The notes below the pieces were generated by a model. That model did not search any database. It was given only the letters and a program-made list of their open reading frames with translations, and had not been told where the DNA came from. From the NCBI GenBank assembly GCA_037893245.1, contig JBAIAA010000653.1, positions 1,784,395-1,848,394 on the forward strand: 64,000 bases of DNA, given 5' to 3'. The stretch is from Crossaster papposus (Eukaryota; Echinodermata; Asteroidea; Velatida; Solasteridae). Position numbers and translations under genes: made by a program. Below are positions 18,701 to 31,300 of this stretch, piece by piece (position 1 is the stretch's first letter; the number at the start of each line of letters is the position of its first letter).

Positions 18701-18972
18701 ACCTATGGCGAATTTGAAACGCGTGTGTTAACGTTACAATTTTCAGAAAATCGAAATAAAATAATAACAAAACACGCCCCGGGTCAAATTTCTAATTTTG
18801 CCATTCCTGGAGGCCCCCCTCTATCTTCTAACACCCAGCCCCTTCCCGGTGCATGCTTTCCTTCATGCCATTATTTGTGGGCGGGGATTGTGTGCACAAA
18901 CCTATGGCGAATTTGAAACGCGTGTGTTAACGTTAACATTTTCAGAAAATCAAAATAAAATACTAACAAAGC
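15789..18972. repeat. 8-monomer higher-order repeat, two copies of 1,592 bp
   Basis: 15789-17380 and 17381-18972 carry the same ordered set of marked monomers. Shared markers include the CATGAAATTATT variant (16079, 17671) with CCAGCCCCTCCCC, the GATTTCCGTCATGCC unit (16983, 18575) and the monomer opening CACGCCCCGGG at the same place. The two copies differ by a few substitutions, mostly near the right end. Confidence 0.85.
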
Positions 18973-21900
18973 ATGCCCCGGGTCAAATTGCTAATTTTGC
19001 CATTCCTGGAGGCCCACCTCTATCTCCTAACACCCAGCCCCTTCCCGGGGCATGCTTTCCTTCATGCCCTTATTTGTGGGCGGGGATTGTGGGCACAAAC
19101 CTATGGCGAATTTGAAACGCGTGTGTTAACGTAAACATTTTCAGAAAATCGAAATAAAATACTAACAAAGCATGCCCCGGGTCAAATTGCTAATTTTGCC
19201 ATTCCTGGAGGCCCCCTTCTATCTCCTAACACCCAGCCCCTTCCCGGGGCATGATTTCCGTCATCCCCTTATTTGTGGGAGGGGATTGTGTGCACAAACC
19301 TATGGCGAATTTGAAACGCGTGTGTTAACGTTAACATTTTCAGAAAATCGAAATAAAATACTAACAAAGCATGCCTCGGGTCAAATTGCTAATTTTGCCA
19401 TTCCTGGAGGCCCCCCTCTATCTCCTAACACCCAGCCCCTTCCCGGGGCATGCTTTCCTTCATGCCCTTATTTGTGGGCGGGGATTGTGTGCACAAACCT
19501 ATGGCGAATTTGAAACGCGTGTGTTAACGTTACAATTTTCAGAAAATCGAAATAAAATAATAACAAAACATGCCCCGGGTCAAATTTCTAATTTTGCCAT
19601 TCCTGGAGGCCCCCCTCTATCTCCTAACACCCAGCCCCTTCCCGGTGCATGCTTTCCTTCATGCCATTATTTGTGGGCGGGGATTGTGTGCACAAACCTA
19701 TGGCGAATTTGAAACGCGTGTGTTAACGTTACAATTTTCAGAAAATCGAAATAAAATAATAACAAAACATGCCCCGGGTCAAATTGCTAATTTTGCCATT
19801 CCTGGAGGCCCCCCTCTATCTCCTAACACCCAGCCCCTTCCCGGTGCATGCTTTCCTTCATGCCATTATTTGTGGGCGGGGATTGTGTGCACAAACCTAT
19901 GGCGAATTTGAAACGCGTGTGTTAACGTTAACATTTTCAGAAAATCAAAATAAAATACTAACAAAGCATGCCCCGGGTCAAATTGCTAATTTTGCCATTC
20001 CTGGAGGCCCCCCTCTATCTCCTAACACCCAGCCCCTTCCCGGGGCATGCTTTCCTTCATGCCCTTATTTGTGGGCGGGGATTGTGGGCACAAACCTATG
20101 GCGAATTTGAAACGCGTGTGTTAACGTTAAAATTTTCAGAAAATCGAAATAAAATACTAACAAAGCATGCCCCGGGTCAAATTGCTAATTTTGCCATTCC
20201 TGGAGGCCCCCCTCTATCTCCTAACACCCAGCCCCTTCCCGGGGCATGATTTCCGTCATGCCCTTATTTGTGGGAGGGGATTGTGTGCACAAACCTATGG
20301 CGAATTTGAAACGCGTGTGTTAACGTTAACATTTTCAGAAAATCGAAATAAAATACTAACAAAGCATGCCCCGGGTCAAATTGCTAATTTTACCATTCCT
20401 GGAGGCCCCCCTCTATCTCCTAACACCCAGCCCCTTCCCGGGGCATGCTTTCCTTCATGCCCTTATTTGTGGGCGGGGATTGTGTGCACAAACCTATGGC
20501 GAATTTGAAACGCGTGTGTTAACGTTACAATTTTCAGAAAATCGAAATAAAATAAAAACAAAACATGCCCCGGGTCAAATTTCTAATTTTGCCATTCCTG
20601 GAGGCCCCCCTCTATCTTCTAACACCCAGCCCCTTCCCTGTGCATGCTTTCCTTCATGCCATTATTTGTGGGCGGGGATTGTGTGCACAAACCTATGGCG
20701 AATTTGAAACGCGTGTGTTAACGTTAACATTTTCAGAAAATCAAAATAAAATACTAACAAAGCATGCCCCGGGTCAAATTGCTAATTGTGCCATTCCTGG
20801 AGGCCCCCCTCTATCTCCTAACACCCAGCCCCTTCCCGGGGCATGCTTTCCTTCATGCCCTTATTTGTGGGCGGGGATTGTGGGCACAAACCTATGGCGA
20901 ATTTGAAACGCGTGTGTTAACGTTAAAATTTTCAGAAAATCGAAATAAAATACTAACAAAGCATGCCCCGGGTCAAATTGCTAATTTTGCCATTCCTGGA
21001 GGCCCCCCTCTATCTCCTAACACCCAGCCCCTTCCCGGGGCATGATTTCCGTCATGCCCTTATTTGTGGGAGGGGATTGTGTGCACAAACCTATGGCGAA
21101 TTTGAAACGCGTGTGTTAACGTTAACATTTTCAGAAAATCGAAATAAAATAATAACAAAGCATGCCCCGGGTCAAATTGCTAATTTTGCCATTCCTGGAG
21201 GCCCCCCTCTATCTCCTAACACCCAGCCCCTTCCCGGGGCATGCTTTCCTTCATGCCCTTATTTGTGGGCGGGGATTGTGTGCACAAACCTATGGCGAAT
21301 TTGAAACGCGTGTGTTAACGTTACAATTTTCAGAAAATCGAAATAAAATAATAACAAAACATGCCCCGGGTCAAATTTCTAATTTTGCCATTCCTGGAGG
21401 CCCCCCTCTATCTCCTAACACCCAGCCCCTTCCCGGGGCATGCTTTCCTTCATGCCCTTATTTGTGGGCGGGGATTGTGGGCACAAACCTATGGCGAATT
21501 TGAAACGCGTGTGTTAACGTTAAAATTTTCAGAAAATCGAAATAAAATACTAACAAAGCATGCCCCGGGTCAAATTGCTAATTTTGCCATTCCTGGAGGC
21601 CCCCCTCTATCTCCTAACACCCAGCCCCTTCCCGGGGCATGATTTCCGTCATGCCCTTATTTGTGGGAGGGGATTGTGTGCACAAACCTATGGCGAATTT
21701 GAAACGCGTGTGTTAACGTTAACATTTTCAGAAAATCGAAATCAAATACTAACAAAGCATGCCCCTGGTCAAATTGCTAATTTTGCCATTCCTGGAGGCC
21801 CCCCTCTATCTCCTAACACCCAGCCCCTTCCCGGGGCATGCTTTCCTTCATGCCCTTATTTGTGGGCGGGGATTGTGTGCACAAACCTTTGGCGAATTTG

Positions 21901-23678
21901 AAACGCGTGTGTTAACGTTACAATTTTCAGAAAATCGAAATAAAATAATAACAAAACATGCCCCGGGTCAAATTTCTAATTTTGCCATTCCTGGAGGCCC
22001 CCCTCTATCTCCTAACACCCAGCCCCTTCCCGGTGCATGCTTTCCTTCATGCCATTATTTGTGGGCGGGGATTGTGTGCACAAACCTATGGCGAATTTGA
22101 AACGCGTGTGTTAACGTTAACATTTTCAGAAAATCAAAATAAAATACTAACAAAGCATGCCCCGGGTCAAATTGCTAATTTTGCCATTCCTGGAGGCCCC
22201 CCTCTATCTCCTAACACCCAGCCCCTTCCCGGGGCATGCTTTCCTTCATGCCCTTATTTGTGGGCGGGGATTGTGGGCACAAACCTATGGCGAATTTGAA
22301 ACGCGTGTGTTAACGTTAAAATTTTCAGAAAATCGAAATAAAATACTAACAAAGCATGCCCCGGGTCAAATTGCTAATTTTGCCATTCCTGGAGGCCCCC
22401 CTCTATCTCCTAACACCCAGCCCCTTCCCGGGGCATGCTTTCCTTCATGCCCTTATTTGTGGGCGGGGATTGTGTGCACAAACCTATGTCGAATTTGAAA
22501 CGCGTGTGTTAACGTTAACATTTTCAGAAAATCGAAATAAAATACTAACAAAGCATGCCCCGGGTCAAATTGCTAATTTTGCCATTCCTGGAGGCCCCCC
22601 TCTATCTCCTAACACCCAGCCCCTTCCCGGGGCATGCTTTCCTTCATGTCCTTATTTGTGGGCGGGGATTGTGTGCACAAACCTATGGCGAATTTGAAAC
22701 GCGTGTGTTAACGTTAAAATTTTCAGAAAATATAAATAAAATACTAACAAAACATGCCCCGGGTCAAATTGCTAATTTTTCCATTCCTGGAGGCCCCCCT
22801 CTATCTCCTAACACCCAGCCCCTTCCCGGGGCATGCTTTCCTTCATGCCCTTATTTGTGGGCGGGGATTGTGTGCACAAACCTATGGCGAATTTGAAACG
22901 CGTGTGTTAACGTTAAAATTTTCAGAAAATCGAAATAAAATATTAACAAAGCATGCCCCGGGTCAAATTGCTAATTTTGCCATTCCTGGAGGCCCCCCTC
23001 TATCTCCTAACACCCAGCCCCTTCCCGGGGCATGCTTTCCTTCATGCCCTTATTTGTGGGCGGGGATTGTGTGCACAAACCTATGGCGAATTTGAAACGC
23101 GTGTGTTAACGTTACAATTTTCAGAAAATCGAAATAACATATTAACAAAGCATGCCCCGGGTCAAATTGCTAATTTTGCCATTCCTGGAGGCCCCCCTCT
23201 ATCTCCTAACACCCAGCCCCTTCCCGGGGCATGCTTTCCTTCATGCCCTTATTTGTGGGCGGGGATTGTGTGCACAAACCTATGGCGAATTTGAAACGCG
23301 TGTGTTAACGTTAAAATTTTCAGAAAATCGAAATAAAATACTAACAAAGTATGCCCCGGGTCAAATTGCTAATTTTGCCATTCCTGGAGGCCCCCCTCTA
23401 TCTCCTAACACCCAGCCCCTTCCCGTGGCATGCTTTCCTTCATGCCCTTATTTGTGGGCGGGGATTGTGTGCACAAACCTATGGCGAATTTGAAACGCGT
23501 GTGTTAACGTTAACATTTTCAGAAAATCGAAATAAAATACTAACAAAGCATGCCCCGGGTCAAATTGCTAATTTTGCCATTCCTGGAGGCCCCCCTCTAT
23601 CTCCTAACACACAGCCACTTCCCGGGGCATGCTTTCCTTCATGCCCTTATTTGTGGGCGGGGATTGTGTGCACAAACC

Positions 23679-25378
23679 TTTGCGATTTGAAACGCTGTTA
23701 ACGTTACAATTTTTTCAGAAAATCGAAATAAAATAATAACAAAACATCCCCAAATTCTAATTGCCATCCTGAGCCCCCCCTATCCCTACACCCACCCTCC
23801 CGCAATTCCTTCATGCCATTATTGTGGGGATGGTGCACAAACCCTATGGCGTATTTGAAACGCGTGTGTAACGTTAACATTTTCAGAAAAGCAAAAATAA
23901 AATTCTAAGCAAACATGCCCGGGTCAAATTGCTAATTTTGCCATTCCTGGAGGCCCCCCCTCTACTCCTCCTACACCCACGCCCCCTCCCGGGGCATCTT
24001 CCTTCATGCCCTTATTTGGGGCGGGGATTGTGGGCACAAACCTATGGCGAATTTGAAACGCGTGTGTTAACGTTAAAATTTTCAGAAAAATCGAAATAAA
24101 ATACTAAACAAAGCATGCCCCGGGTCCAAATTGCTATTTTGCCATTCCTGGGGAGGCCCCCCCTCTATCTCCTAACACCAGCCCTCCCGGGCATGCTTCC
24201 TTCATGCCCTTCATCCTTTTGGGCGGGGATTGTTGGCAGCAACAAACCTATGTCGAATTTGAAACGCGTGTGTTAACGTTAACATTTTCAGAAAATCGAA
24301 ATAAAATACTAACAAAGCATGCCCGGGTCAAATGCTAATTTTCCATTCCTGTAGGCCCCCTCTAACCTCCTAACAACCCCACCCCTTCCCGGGCATGCTT
24401 TCCTTCATGCCCTTATTGTGGCGGGGATTGTGTGCAAAACTATGCGAATTCTTACCCCCACAAACGCGTTAACAATTTTCTGAAAATATAAATATAATAC
24501 TACAAAACATGCCCCCAAATTGCTAATTTTTCCATTCCTGGAGGCCCCCCTCTATCTCCTAACACCCAGCCCCCTTCCCGGGCATGCTTTCCTTCATGCC
24601 CTTATTTGTGGGCGGGATTGTGTGCACAAACCTATGGCGAATTGAAACGCGTTAACGTTAAAATTCAAAATCGAAATAAATATTAACAAAGCATGCCCCG
24701 GTATCAATATTTTGTTCCTATATTCCACTGGAGGCCCCCCTCTATCTACCCAACACACCAGCACCTTCCGGGGCATGCTTTCCTCATGCCCTTATTGTGG
24801 GCGGGATTGTGTGCACAAACCTATGGCAATTTGAAACCGTTACGTTACAATTCAGAAAATCGTAATAACATATTAACAAAGCATGCCCGGGTCAAATTGC
24901 TAATTTTGCCATTCCTGGAGGCCCCCCCTATCTCCAAAAACCAGCCCCATCCCCTCCGGGGCATGCATTCCCATCATGCCCCTTATTTGTGGGCTGGGAT
25001 TGTGCACAAACCTATGGCGAATTTGAAAGCGTGGTTAACGTTAAAATTTTCAGAAAATCTAAATAAAATACTAACAAAGTATGCCCCGGGTCAAATTGCT
25101 AATTTTCCCATTACCTGGAGGCCCCCCTCTACTCCTAACACCCAGCCCCCTTCCCGTGGCAATGCTTTCCTTCATGCCCTTATTTGTGGGCGGGGGATTG
25201 TGTGCACAAACCTATGGCAATTGAAACCGTTTAACTTAACATTTTCAGAAAATCGTGAAATAAAATACTAACAAGCATGCCCCGGGTCCATGCTAATTTG
25301 CCATCTGAGCCCCCCTCTATCTCCTAACACACAGCCACTTCCCGGGCATGCTTCCTCACCCCAATTTTGCCAACGTCA
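23679..25378. other. Noisy satellite stretch duplicating 21.89-23.68 kb; probable assembly artefact
   Basis: Nine monomers full of one- to few-base indels, with sharp clean edges. Their diagnostic variants follow in order those of the nine monomers just before: the rare CCTTTG for CCTATG, AATAATAACAAAACAT, TTGTGGGCAC, CCTATGTCG, AAAATATAAAT with AAAACATG and TTTTTCC, AAATATTAAC, AATAACATATTAAC, AAAGTATGCC with CCCGTGGC, and ACACACAGCCACTTCC. The indels look like read errors, not evolutionary divergence. Confidence 0.85.
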
Positions 25379-28300
25379 CAAACCTATGGCGAATTTGAAA
25401 CGCATGTGTTAACGTTAACATTTTCAGAAAATCGAAATAAAATACTAACAAAGCATGCCCCGGGTCAAATTGCTAATTTTGCCATTCCTGGAGGCCCCCC
25501 TCTATCTCCTAACACCCAGCCCCTTCCCGGGGCATGCTTTCCTTCATGCCCTTATTTGTGGGCGGGGATTGTGTGCACAAACCTATGGCGAATTGGAAAC
25601 GCGTGTGTTAACGTTAACATTTTCAGACAATCGAAATAAAATACTAACAAAGCATGCCCCGGGTCAAATTGCTAATTTTGCCATTCCTGGAGGCCCCCCT
25701 CTATCTCCTAACACCCAGCCCCTTCCCGGGGCATGCTTTCCTTCATGCCCTTATTTGTGGGCGGGGATTGTGTGCACAAACCTATGGCGAATTGGAAACG
25801 CGTGTGTTAACGTTAACATTTTCAGACAATCGAAATAAAATACTAACAAAGCATGCCCCGGGTCAAATTGCTAATTTTGCCATTCCTGGAGGCCCCCCTC
25901 TATCTCCTAACACCCAGCCCGTTCCCGGGGCATGCTTTCCGTCATGCCCTTATTTGTGGGCGGGGATTGTGTGCACAAACCTATGGCGAATTTGAAACGC
26001 GTGTGTTAACGTTACAATTTTCAGAAAATCGAAATAAAATACTAACAAAGCATGCCCCGGGTCAAATTGCTAATTATGCCATTCCTGGAGGCCCCCCTCT
26101 ATCTCCTAACACCCAGCCCCTTCCCTGGGCATGCTTTCCTTCATGCCCTTATTTGTGGGCGGGGATTGTGTGCACAAACCTATGGCGAATTTGAAACGCG
26201 TGTGTTAACGTTACAATTTTCAGAAAATCGAAATAAAATACTAACAAAGCATGCCCCGGGTCAAATTGCTAATTTTGCCATTCCTGGAGGCCCCCCTCTA
26301 TCTCCTAACACCCAGCCCCTTCCCTGGGCATGCTTTCCTTCATGCCCTTATTTGTGGGCGGGGATTGTGTGCACAAACCTATGGCGAATTTGAAACGCGT
26401 GTGTTAACGTTAACATTTTCAGAAAATATAAATAAAATACTAACAAAGCATGCCCCGGGTCAAATTGCTAATTTTGCCATTCCTGGAGGCCCCCCTCTAT
26501 CTCCTAACACCCAGCCCCTTCCCGGGGCATGCTTTCCTTCATGCCCTTATTTGTGGGCGGGGATTGTGTGCACAAACCTATGGCGAATTTGAAACGCGTG
26601 TGTTAACGTTACAATTTTCAGAAATTCGAAATAAAATATTAACAAAGCATGCCCCGGGTCAAATTGCTAATTTTGCCATTCCTGGAGGCCCCCCTCTATT
26701 TCCTAACACCCAGCCCCTTCCCGGGGCATGCTTTCCTTCATGCCCTTATTTGTGGGCGGGGATTGTGTGCACAAACCTATGGCGAATTTGAAACGCGTGT
26801 GTTAACGTTAAAATGTTAAGAAAATCGAAATAAAATACTAACAAAGTATGCCCCGGGTCAAATTGCTAATTTTGCCATTCCTGGAGGCCCCCCTCTATCT
26901 CCTAACACCCAGCCCCTTCCCGGGGCATGCTTTCCGTCATGCCCTTATTTGTGGGCGGGGATTGTGTGCACAAACCTATGGCGAATTTGAAACGCGTGTG
27001 TTAACGTTACAATTTTCAGAAAATCGAAATAAAATACTAACAAAGCATGCCCCGGGTCAAATTGCTAATTTTGCCATTCCTGGAGGCCCCCCTCTATCTC
27101 CTAACACCCAGCCCCTTCCCGGGGCATGCTTTCCTTCATGCCCTTATTTGTGGGCGGGGATTGTGTGCACAAACCTATGGCGAATTTGAAACGCGTGTGT
27201 TAACGTTAAAATTTTCAGAAAATCGAAATAAAATACTAACAAAGTATGCCCCGGGTCAAATTGCTAATTTTGCCATTTCTGGAGGCCCCCCTCTATCTCC
27301 TAACACCCAGCCCCTTCCCGGGGCATGCTTTCCGTCATGCCCTTATTTGTGGGCGGGGATTGTGTGCACAAACCTATGGCGAATTTGAAACGCGTGTGTT
27401 AACGTTACAATTTTCAGAAAATCGAAATAAAATACTAACAAAGCATGCCCCGGGTCAAATTGCTAATTATGCCATTCCTGGAGGCCCCCCTCTATCTCCT
27501 AACACCCAGCCCCTTCCCTGGGCATGCTTTCCTTCATGCCCTTATTTGTGGGCGGGGATTGTGTGCACAAACCTATGGCGAATTTGAAACGCGTGTGTTA
27601 ACGTTACAATTTTCAGAAAATCAAAATAAAATACTAACAAAGCATGCCCCGGGTCAAATTGCTAATTTTGCCATTCCTGGAGGCCCCCCTCTATCTCCTA
27701 ACACCCAGCCCCTTCCCGGGGCATGCTTTCCTTCATGCCCTTATTTGTGGGCGGGGATTGTGTGCACAAACCTATGGCGAATTTGAAACGCGTGTGTTAA
27801 CGTTAACATTTTCAGAAAATATAAATAAAATACTAACAAAGCATGCCCCGGGTCAAATTGCTAATTTTGCCATTCCTGGAGGCCCCCCTCTATCTCCTAA
27901 CACCCAGCCCCTTCCCGGGGCATGCTTTCCTTCATGCCCTTATTTGTGGGCGGGGATTGTGTGCACAAACCTATGGCGAATTTGAAACGCGTGTGTTAAC
28001 GTTACAATTTTCAGAAAATCGAAATAAAATATTAACAAAGCATGCCCCGGGTCGAATTGCTAATTTTGCCATTCCTGGAGGCCCCCCTCTATCTCCTAAC
28101 ACCCAGACCCTTCCCGGGGCATGCTTTCCTTCATGCCCTTATTTGTGGGCGGGGATTGTGTGCACAAACCTATGGCGAATTTGAAACGCGTGTGTTAACG
28201 TTAAATTTTCAGAAAATCGAAATAAAATACTAACAAAGTATGCCCCGGGTCAAATTATTGCAAAATTTGCCATTCCTGGAGGCCCCCCTCTATCTCCTAA

Positions 28301-31300
28301 CACCCAGCCCCTTCCCGTGGCATGCTTTCCTTCATGCCCTTATTTGTGGGCGGGGATTGTGTGCACAAACCTATGGCGAATTTGAAACGCGTGTGTTAAC
28401 GTTAAATTTTCAGAAAATCGAAATAAAATACTAACAAAGTATGCCCCGGGTCAAATTATTGCAAATTTTGCCATTCCTGGAGGCCCCCCTCTATCTCCTA
28501 ACACCCAGCCCCTTCCCGTGGCATGCTTTCCTTCATGCCCTTATTTGTGGGCGGGGATTGTGTGCACAAACCTATGGCGAATTTGAAACGCGTGTGTTAA
28601 CGTTAACATTTTCAGAAAATCGAAATAAAATACTAACAAAGCATGCCCCGGGTCAAATTGCTAATTTTGCCATTCCTGGAGGCCCCCCTCTATCTCCTAA
28701 CACACAACCCCTTCCCGGGGCATGCTTTCCTTCATGCCCTTATTTGTGGGCGGGGATTGTGTGCACAAACCTATGGCGAATTTGAAACGCGTGTGTTAAC
28801 GTTAACATTTTCAGAAAATCGAAATAAAATACTAACAAAGCATGCCCCGGGTCAAATTGCTAATTTTGCCATTCCTGGAGGCCCCCCTCTATCTCCTAAC
28901 ACCCAGCCCCTTTCCGGGGCATGCTTTCCTTCATGCCCTTATTTGTGGGCGGGGATTGTGTGCACAAACCTATGGCGAATTGGAAACGCGTGTGTTAACG
29001 TTAACATTTTCAGAAAATCGAAATAAAATACTAACAAAGCATACCCCGGGTCAAATTGCTAATTTTGCCATTCCTGGAGGCCCCCCTCTATCTCCTAACA
29101 CCCAGCCCCTTCCCGGGGCATGCTTTCCGTCATGCCCTTATTTGTGGGCGGGGATTGTGTGCACAAACCTATGGCGAATTTGAAACGCGTGTGTTAACGT
29201 TACAATTTTCAGAAAATCGAAATAAAATACTAACAAAGCATGCCCTGGGTCAAATTGCTAATTATGCCATTCCTGGAGGCCCCCCTCTATCTCCTAACAC
29301 CCAGCCCCTTCCCTGGGCATGCTTTCCTTCATGCCCTTATTTGTGGGCGGGGATTGTGTGCACAAACCTATGGCGAATTTGAAACGCGTGTGTTAACGTT
29401 ACAATTTTCAGAAAATCGAAATAAAATACTAACAAAGCATGCCCCGGGTCAAATTGCTAATTTTGCCATTCCTGGAGGCCCCCCTCTATCTCCTAACACC
29501 CAGCCCCTTCCCGGGGCATGCTTTCCTTCATGCCCTTATTTGTGGGCGGGGATTGTGTGCACAAACCTATGGCAAATTTGAAACGCGTGTGTTAACGTTA
29601 CAATTTCAGAAAATCGAAATAAAATACTAACAAAGCATGCCCTGGGTCAAATTGCTAATTTCGCCATTCCTGGAGGCCCCCCTCTATCTCCTAACACCCA
29701 GCCCCTTCCCGGGGCATGCTTTCCTTCATGCCCTTATTTGTGGGCGGGGATTGTGTGCACAAACCTATGGCGAATTTGAAACGCGTGTGTTAACGTTAAC
29801 ATTTTCAGAAAATCGAAATAAAATACTAACAAAGCATGCCCCGGGTCAAATTGCTAATTTTGCCATTCCTGGAGGCCCCCCTCTATCTCCTAACACCCAG
29901 CCCCTTCCCGGGGCATGCTTTCCTTCATGCCCTTATTTGTGGGCGGGGATTGTGTGCACAAACCTATGGCGAATTTGAAACGCGTGTGTTAACGTTACAA
30001 TTTTCAGAAAATCGAAATAAAATACTAACAAAGCATGCCCCGAGTCAAATTGCTAATTTTGCCATTCCTGGAGGCCCCCCTCTATCTCCTAACACACAGC
30101 CCCTTCCCGGGGCATGCTTTCCTTCATGCCCTTATTTGTGGGCGGGGATTGTGTGCACAAACCTATGGCGAATTTGAAACGCGTGTGTTAACGTTACAAT
30201 TTCAGAAAATCGAAATAAAATACTAACAAAGCATGCCCTGGGTCAAATTGCTAATTTCGCCATTCCTGGAGGCCCCCCTCTATCTCCTAACACCCAGCCC
30301 CTTCCTGGGGCATGCTTTCCTTCATGCCCTTATTTGTGGGCGGGGATTGTGTGCACAAACCTATGGCGAATTTGAAACGCGTGTGTTAACGTTAACATTT
30401 TCAGAAAATCGAAATAAAATACTAACAAAGCATGCCCCGGGTCAAATTGCTAATTTTGCCATTCCTGGAGGCCCCCCTCTATCTCCTAACACCCAGCCCC
30501 TTCCCGGGGCATGCTTTCCTTCATGCCCTTATTTGTGGGCGGGGATTGTGTGCACAAACCTATGGCGAATTTGAAACGCGTGTGTTAACGTTACAATTTT
30601 CAGAAAATCGAAATAAAATACTAACAAAGCATGCCCCGGGTCAAATTGCTAATTTTGCCATTCCTGGAGGCCCCCCTCTATCTCCTAACACACAGCCCCT
30701 TCCCGGGGCATGCTTTCCTTCATGCCCTTATTTGTGGGCGGGGATTGTGTGCACAAACCTATGGCGAATTTGAAACGCGTGTGTTAACGTTAACATTTTC
30801 AGAAAATCGAAATAAAATACTAACAAAGCATGCCCCGGGTCAAATTGCTAATTTTGCCATTCCTGGAGGCCCCCTCTATCTCCTAACACCCAGCCCCTTC
30901 CCGGGGCATGCTTTCCTTCATGCCCTTATTTGTGGGCGGGGATTGTGTGCACAAACCTATGGCGAATTGGAAACGCGTGTGTTAACGTTAAAATTTTCAG
31001 AAAATAGAAATAAAATACTAACAAAGCATGCCCCGGGTCAAATTGCTAATTTTGCCATTCCTGGAGGCCCCCCTCTATCTCCTAACACCCAGCCCCTTCC
31101 CGGGGCATGCTTTCCGTCATGGCCTTATTTGTGGGCGGGGATTGTGTGCACAAACCTATGGCGAATTTGAAACGCGTGTGTTAACGTTAAAATTTTCAGA
31201 AAATCGAAATAAAATACTAACAAAGCATGCCCCGGGTCAAATTGCTAATTTTGCCATTCCTGGAGGCCCCCCTGTATCTCCTAACACCCAGCCCCTTCCC

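Larger units (their letters stand above)
13753..23678. repeat. Satellite block A
   Basis: About 50 monomers marked by variants rare or absent elsewhere: AATAATAACAAAACATGCC, CCGGTGCATGC with CATGCCATTATT, CATGATTTCCGTCATGCC with GTGGGAGGGG, and TTGTGGGCACAAA. The variants recur in a repeating order rather than at random. Confidence 0.85.
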
